Assembly: GCF_001261715.1 (NCBI RefSeq)
Contig: NZ_CVRU01000015.1
Location: forward strand, 1 to 49,509
Source: Dysgonomonas sp. HGC4
GTDB taxonomy: Bacteria > Bacteroidota > Bacteroidia > Bacteroidales > Dysgonomonadaceae
Reading direction: 5' to 3'
Length of the DNA stretch: 49,509 nt
Part shown: piece by piece, positions 46,030 through 49,509 of the stretch
How the letters are laid out: each line of letters begins with the position of its first letter
How positions within the stretch are numbered: position 1 is the stretch's first letter
Made by a program: the position numbers and the translations under genes
The notes under the pieces: generated by a model
Database searches by the model: none
What the model was told of the DNA's origin: nothing
The model's input: the letters and a program-made list of their open reading frames with translations, nothing else

Positions 46030-47238
46030 ATGAAAATTGTTAAGTTATTATTTATACCTTTAGTACTATTTCTCTCCTGTTCTAGTGTAGATGATTCTAT
46101 ATATGATACTCTCCTAGACATGAATAGTTTTAACTCTCAGAACGTCTCTCAAATAACGAAAAATATAATATTTAAGGAAGACGATTTGCCGAATAAAAAG
46201 TATAGTCGGATTCCAACTGTTATTATTGCTAATAATGGGAGTATTTTAGCTGCTTGTGAAAAAAGAAATCAGTTTGAAGATAAAGGAGATATGGATATAT
46301 TATTAGCTGTTAGTTCAAATAAGGGAAAGTCTTATCATAAAGAGATTTTATTTCAAAATGACATTAAGAATGGGCGTAAAATGAATCCGAGTTTTGTTGT
46401 TGATAGGTTTGGTTATCATGGAGCTGTTGGTCGAATATATTGTTTTGTTTTAAGTGTTCTAAATCCTAATAAATATGGAAACCAATTAAGTAAAGGAGAA
46501 TCGAACACATTATATAAATATTCGGATGATAATGGCTTAACTTGGAGTCACGAATTTGAACTAAATGCAAAATTTCCTAAAAATTGTATTGTGTTTGGTT
46601 CTTCTCCGGCTAACGGAATCCAATTGAAAAATGGAACCCTTGTTATTCCTGCCTTTGTGGCTTTTGAGGATAATTCATATAGAAGTGGAATTGTATTTAA
46701 AACACCCAAAGGAGATTGGGAATTCAGTTACATTAATTTAGGGTATAGTTATACAGATAATGAATGTACGATCTTACCTTCAATAGATGGAAATTCTGTG
46801 ATTGTGAATTCTCGAGCAGAAAGTATGCCTCATCGAAATATTTATCAGAGTAGTGAAATTGTAGAAGGTGTTAAAGGACCTTCGATTACTTGGACAAATC
46901 ATACTTCAAATGCTTTATTTAAGGTTCCTGGTCCTTGTCAGGCTAGCTTGGAGGTAATTCCAGGAAACAGCCCTACATACTTGTTTTCTAATCCTGCTGA
47001 GAACCCAAGAAAATATATTTGTATTTGGTCTTCTTCCGATATCTATATGTGGACACCACGTTATTTGGTTACAAGAAATCTTTCGGCAGGCTACTCTGTT
47101 CTTACATATTATAAGAATAGACTTTTAGTTATTTATGAAAGTAATTCTAAGGTGACGGAATGTGAGATACAAGATATATCACCACTTTTAAATTACTTAA
47201 AGAATAATGTATATGATAATGAGGGTATTGGTAAATAA
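46030..47238 (+). CDS. Sialidase-family (GH33-like) lipoprotein
   Basis: This 402-aa lipoprotein has its lipobox Cys at residue 17 (LFLSCSSVDD). It folds as a sialidase-type propeller: the RIP motif gives Arg60, a second conserved Arg is residue 79, and the acid/base Asp is 84 or 87 (EDKGDMD). Asp-box-like repeats SSNKGKSY and SDDNGLTW are present. Further conserved positions are Glu245 (DNECTILP), Arg262 (NSRAES), Arg327 (FSNP....R), nucleophile Tyr355 (AGYSVLTYY) and Glu370 (VIYE). The apparent Arg triad, Tyr/Glu pair and Asp suggest an active enzyme. It lies four bases after legF inside the nonulosonate operon, so the likely substrate is a glycan ending in the sugar made here. Trimming, recycling or trans-glycosylation are possible roles. 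Confidence 0.85.
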   Translation: MKIVKLLFIPLVLFLSCSSVDDSIYDTLLDMNSFNSQNVSQITKNIIFKEDDLPNKKYSRIPTVIIANNGSILAACEKRNQFEDKGDMDILLAVSSNKGKSYHKEILFQNDIKNGRKMNPSFVVDRFGYHGAVGRIYCFVLSVLNPNKYGNQLSKGESNTLYKYSDDNGLTWSHEFELNAKFPKNCIVFGSSPANGIQLKNGTLVIPAFVAFEDNSYRSGIVFKTPKGDWEFSYINLGYSYTDNECTILPSIDGNSVIVNSRAESMPHRNIYQSSEIVEGVKGPSITWTNHTSNALFKVPGPCQASLEVIPGNSPTYLFSNPAENPRKYICIWSSSDIYMWTPRYLVTRNLSAGYSVLTYYKNRLLVIYESNSKVTECEIQDISPLLNYLKNNVYDNEGIGK

Positions 47239-48487
47239 TAAACTATTTAGAAATGGAGCATTATTTTCTATTTTTTCATTTTTGAATAGTGGGATTTCTT
47301 TTTTACTCCTTTTTGTTTTAGCTAATTATTTCTCTCCAGAGGAATATGGTTATTTGAATTTGTTTACAACTATAACGACTGTATTCTCATTGCTAGTCAC
47401 ATTAAATACAAATGGTTTTTTTTCTATTTCCTATTTTAGAGTTTCTGAAGAAACTCTAAAACGTATTATAAGTTGTGTTTTAGTTGTTTCATTCATAGTG
47501 TCATTCTTTTTTGGGGTACTGATTATTTGCTTTTCGAGTATCTCTTCTAAGATTATTGGAATAGGATTTCAATATCAGCTTATCGCTTTAATTATATGTT
47601 TTTTTCAGGTTTTTATTACTTTAAAATTAGAAATTTGGAGATTAGAAGAAAGGCCTATTAGTTATGGTGTATTTACCTTTGGAATTGCAGTATTTAGTGC
47701 CATATTTGCGCTGTATTTTGTGATTAAGTTGGATATGGGCTGGCTAGGAAGGGTTTATTCACAACTTCTAATTATAGTAAGCTTCTTTATTATATCTGCC
47801 ACTCTATTAATTAAAGAAGGTTATATAACAAGGCTAGAGCCAACAAAAAAAATAATGAAAGAGGCTTTATTATATGGAGTCCCTCTTGTTCCACACAGCT
47901 TATCTACTTGGATTAGACAAGGACTTGATAGATATATAATCAATTTATATTTAGGAGTAACAGAAGTTGGTTATTTTAGCTTTGCATTTAATATATATAA
48001 TATTATATTAATGATTGGAACAGCTTTTAATGCTACAAATTCTGTTCATCTTTTTAAAATTTTGTCTGAAGTTAATAAAGATGAAGCAGAAGTTAAACGT
48101 AAGTTGAGGAAGCAAATTAAATTAATGTGTGTGTTTTTTCTTGCGATAGCATTAATTATTATTATGTGTAGCTATATCTTCATCCCTATTGTTTTTCCTC
48201 AATATAATCCTTCCATTCCTTATTTATTTCCTCTAGTGGCAGCGGGTTTCTTCCAATGTTTGTATTTTTTATTTGTGAATTTTTTATTCTTCTATAAGAA
48301 GACTAAAAAATTAATGATTATAACAATTTCAGTCTCTGTATTCCATTTACTATTATCATTAGCTTTTACACGTTTTGGGATGATATATACAGCATATATA
48401 TCACTTTTTAGTAATTTTCTTATTTGTTTATTTGTGATAATCTATTCAAATCGCTATCTTAATTTTAATCTTAGAAAAGTAGTATGA
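47207..48487 (+). CDS. wzx: Wzx-type O-antigen/polysaccharide flippase
   Basis: This polytopic protein of about 426 aa has roughly twelve to fourteen membrane segments of the MATE/MOP-superfamily polysaccharide flippase type. It has the typical early segment ALFSIFSFLNSGISFLLLFVLANYFSPEEYGYLNLF and a central YGVPLVPHSLSTWIRQGLDRYIINLYLGVTEVGYFSFA. It flips undecaprenyl-diphosphate-linked repeat units across the inner membrane. Three closely spaced ATGs (47207, 47213, 47219) all overlap the end of the sialidase-like gene by 20-32 bases; the exact start is undecided. The overlap indicates coupling within the operon. Codon choice and AT content look more extreme here than at the left of the window. 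Confidence 0.9.
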   Translation: MYMIMRVLVNNKLFRNGALFSIFSFLNSGISFLLLFVLANYFSPEEYGYLNLFTTITTVFSLLVTLNTNGFFSISYFRVSEETLKRIISCVLVVSFIVSFFFGVLIICFSSISSKIIGIGFQYQLIALIICFFQVFITLKLEIWRLEERPISYGVFTFGIAVFSAIFALYFVIKLDMGWLGRVYSQLLIIVSFFIISATLLIKEGYITRLEPTKKIMKEALLYGVPLVPHSLSTWIRQGLDRYIINLYLGVTEVGYFSFAFNIYNIILMIGTAFNATNSVHLFKILSEVNKDEAEVKRKLRKQIKLMCVFFLAIALIIIMCSYIFIPIVFPQYNPSIPYLFPLVAAGFFQCLYFLFVNFLFFYKKTKKLMIITISVSVFHLLLSLAFTRFGMIYTAYISLFSNFLICLFVIIYSNRYLNFNLRKVV

Positions 48488-49344
48488 AGTTATTTATAGG
48501 AAACCTTTTTTTATTATTATCTCTATTACGTCAATTCTTTAAAAGAAATCTTTCTTTTAAAATTAAGATGCCCATTGCGGAAACAAATGAAATTATTATT
48601 TTGGGTAATGGGCCTTCTTTGACAGAGTCCCTAACGAAATATGAGGATCTATTAAAGCAGAAGGATATTGCTGTTGTGAATTTCTTTCCTTTAAGTCCTT
48701 CTTTTTGCTTGTTAACTCCTAAGTTTTTAGTATTGACAGATTCTGCATTCTGGGAAAATGATTTATCTGAAGATGTATTGAGAAAAATAGATCGAATGGG
48801 CCAAATCCTAATTGAACAAGTTGATTGGCATCTAACAATTTTTCTCCCTTATATTAGTCATCGAGCTAGTCGTTTCAAAAATATAATACTGCAAAATTCA
48901 AGAATATCTTTAAAATATTATAATTCGGCCTCATCCCCTCATGGACATAAATATTTACAGCACTTTTTTTATAAAAAGAATATATTGATGCCTGTCGCTC
49001 AAAATGTTCTTATTGCTGCCATTTTTCTTTCTATTCAAATGAGATATCCTATTGTGGAAATTCTTGGAGCAGATCATTCTTGGCTGAGTGAATTAAGTGT
49101 TTTGCCTGATAATATTTTGTATATAAGAGATACCCACTTTTATGATAAGGAGATAAATTATACTCCATTTTATAGTAATAAAATTAAAGGTGAGACGTTT
49201 AAAGTTAATGAGGTATTGTCTATTCTATCCATAACATTTAGCTCTTACTGGAAACTGAACGCTTATGCTAAAGACCAGAATATAACAATTTATAATTGTA
49301 CGGAAAATAGTTTTATTGATGCGTTTGAAAGAAAAAGATTATGA
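48484..49344 (+). CDS. Putative glycosyltransferase with GNGPSL motif (DUF115/GT42-like)
   Basis: This is a 286-aa protein with a hydrophobic N-terminus. A strand-loop motif IIILGNGPSLTESL lies at about residues 37-50, and a later segment reads IVEILGADHSWLSEL (about residues 190-204). The pairing of GNGPSL with a downstream LGxDxxW/Y segment is seen in the DUF115/MptE-like Maf proteins and in GT42 sialyltransferases such as CstII. Both groups act on nonulosonic acids in Campylobacter. In this context, after a CMP-transferase and a flippase, transfer of the nonulosonate to a glycan is a reasonable guess. The overall match is weak, and the assignment is by motif and context only. It overlaps the genes on both sides by four bases. 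Confidence 0.55.
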   Translation: MKLFIGNLFLLLSLLRQFFKRNLSFKIKMPIAETNEIIILGNGPSLTESLTKYEDLLKQKDIAVVNFFPLSPSFCLLTPKFLVLTDSAFWENDLSEDVLRKIDRMGQILIEQVDWHLTIFLPYISHRASRFKNIILQNSRISLKYYNSASSPHGHKYLQHFFYKKNILMPVAQNVLIAAIFLSIQMRYPIVEILGADHSWLSELSVLPDNILYIRDTHFYDKEINYTPFYSNKIKGETFKVNEVLSILSITFSSYWKLNAYAKDQNITIYNCTENSFIDAFERKRL

Positions 49345-49509
49345 TAAATTATATTAGAAGCTTTCCTTTTTTCTCTTGGTTAGTTTGGTATTTAAAAACA
49401 AAATTATTTCTGTTCAAAAATAGAAATAAACGAATAACTATAGGAACTAATGCTCGAATATATAAAACATCTATTGCTGGTTATAATCGTTTATATAATG
49501 ATGTATTAG
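49341..49509 (+). CDS. Partial gene at the right edge, possible hexapeptide acyltransferase
   Basis: An open frame starts at the ATG 49341, overlapping the previous stop by four bases (ATGA), and runs off the window after 56 codons. The visible part has a hydrophobic/aromatic stretch (SFPFFSWLVWYLKTKLFLF), a basic stretch, then RITIGTNARIYKTSIAGYNRLYNDV. The IG.....I....G.Y..I pattern resembles the entry to a left-handed beta-helix acyltransferase. Too little is visible to be sure. Its overlap shows that the glycan operon continues beyond the window. Confidence 0.6.
   Translation, partial: MINYIRSFPFFSWLVWYLKTKLFLFKNRNKRITIGTNARIYKTSIAGYNRLYNDVL

Overview
The window looks like part of a chromosome from a Bacteroidales bacterium, most likely of the Dysgonomonas/Porphyromonadaceae type; no taxonomic search was run, so this is inference. 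The signs are a SusC/SusD pair, a PorZ-like type IX secretion (T9SS) protein, a lipid-anchored TamA-like protein (TamL), a WbqC gene next to two signal-peptidase genes, low GC, few Shine-Dalgarno sequences, and several TAnnTTTG boxes upstream of genes, which is the Bacteroidetes -7 promoter motif.

Layout. (1) 0.1-13 kb is mostly housekeeping: dapB, two lepB-type genes and wbqC on the plus strand. The minus strand carries a small outer-membrane barrel, an M16 peptidase, a GT-C type glycosyltransferase, an AlkD-like repair protein, cysS and a second GT-C paralogue. A small secreted PepSY-like protein lies on the plus strand. (2) 12.9-23.5 kb is a compact polysaccharide utilization locus: AraC regulator, SusC, SusD, an arylsulfotransferase-family lipoprotein, a GH130 mannosylglucose phosphorylase and a GPH-type sugar symporter. 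(3) 23.6-30.2 kb, minus strand, holds guaB, tamL and porZ. (4) 30.4 kb to the right edge is a tightly packed plus-strand surface-glycan operon that continues beyond the window.

The glycan operon begins with UDP-sugar dehydrogenase, an SLBB exporter and a Wzz-like chain-length protein. It then encodes a legionaminic-acid-type nonulosonic acid pathway: 4,6-dehydratase (LegB), aminotransferase (LegC), NeuD/LegH-like acyltransferase, synthase (LegI), hydrolysing epimerase (LegG), CBS-nucleotidyltransferase (PtmE-like) and CMP-transferase (LegF). Between LegC and the NeuD-like gene sits a five-gene block: acyl carrier protein, SDR reductase, KAS III, GNAT-like protein and NodB-type deacetylase. 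It looks able to build and attach an unusual short acyl group, for example 3-hydroxybutyryl. After LegF come a sialidase-family lipoprotein with an apparently complete catalytic set, a Wzx flippase, a protein with a GNGPSL motif that could be the nonulosonate transferase, and the start of a possible hexapeptide acyltransferase.

The most interesting points are: the acyl-building block inside the nonulosonate pathway; an intact sialidase-like enzyme in the same operon; a second LepB homologue that has lost both catalytic residues; PorZ divergent from the glycan operon; an 18-bp inverted repeat with centres exactly 100 bp apart between araC and susC; and a small AGGTC..GACCT palindrome repeated in several intergenic gaps. 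No tRNA, rRNA, CRISPR array or insertion sequence was seen. No gap without a gene exceeds about 300 bases.
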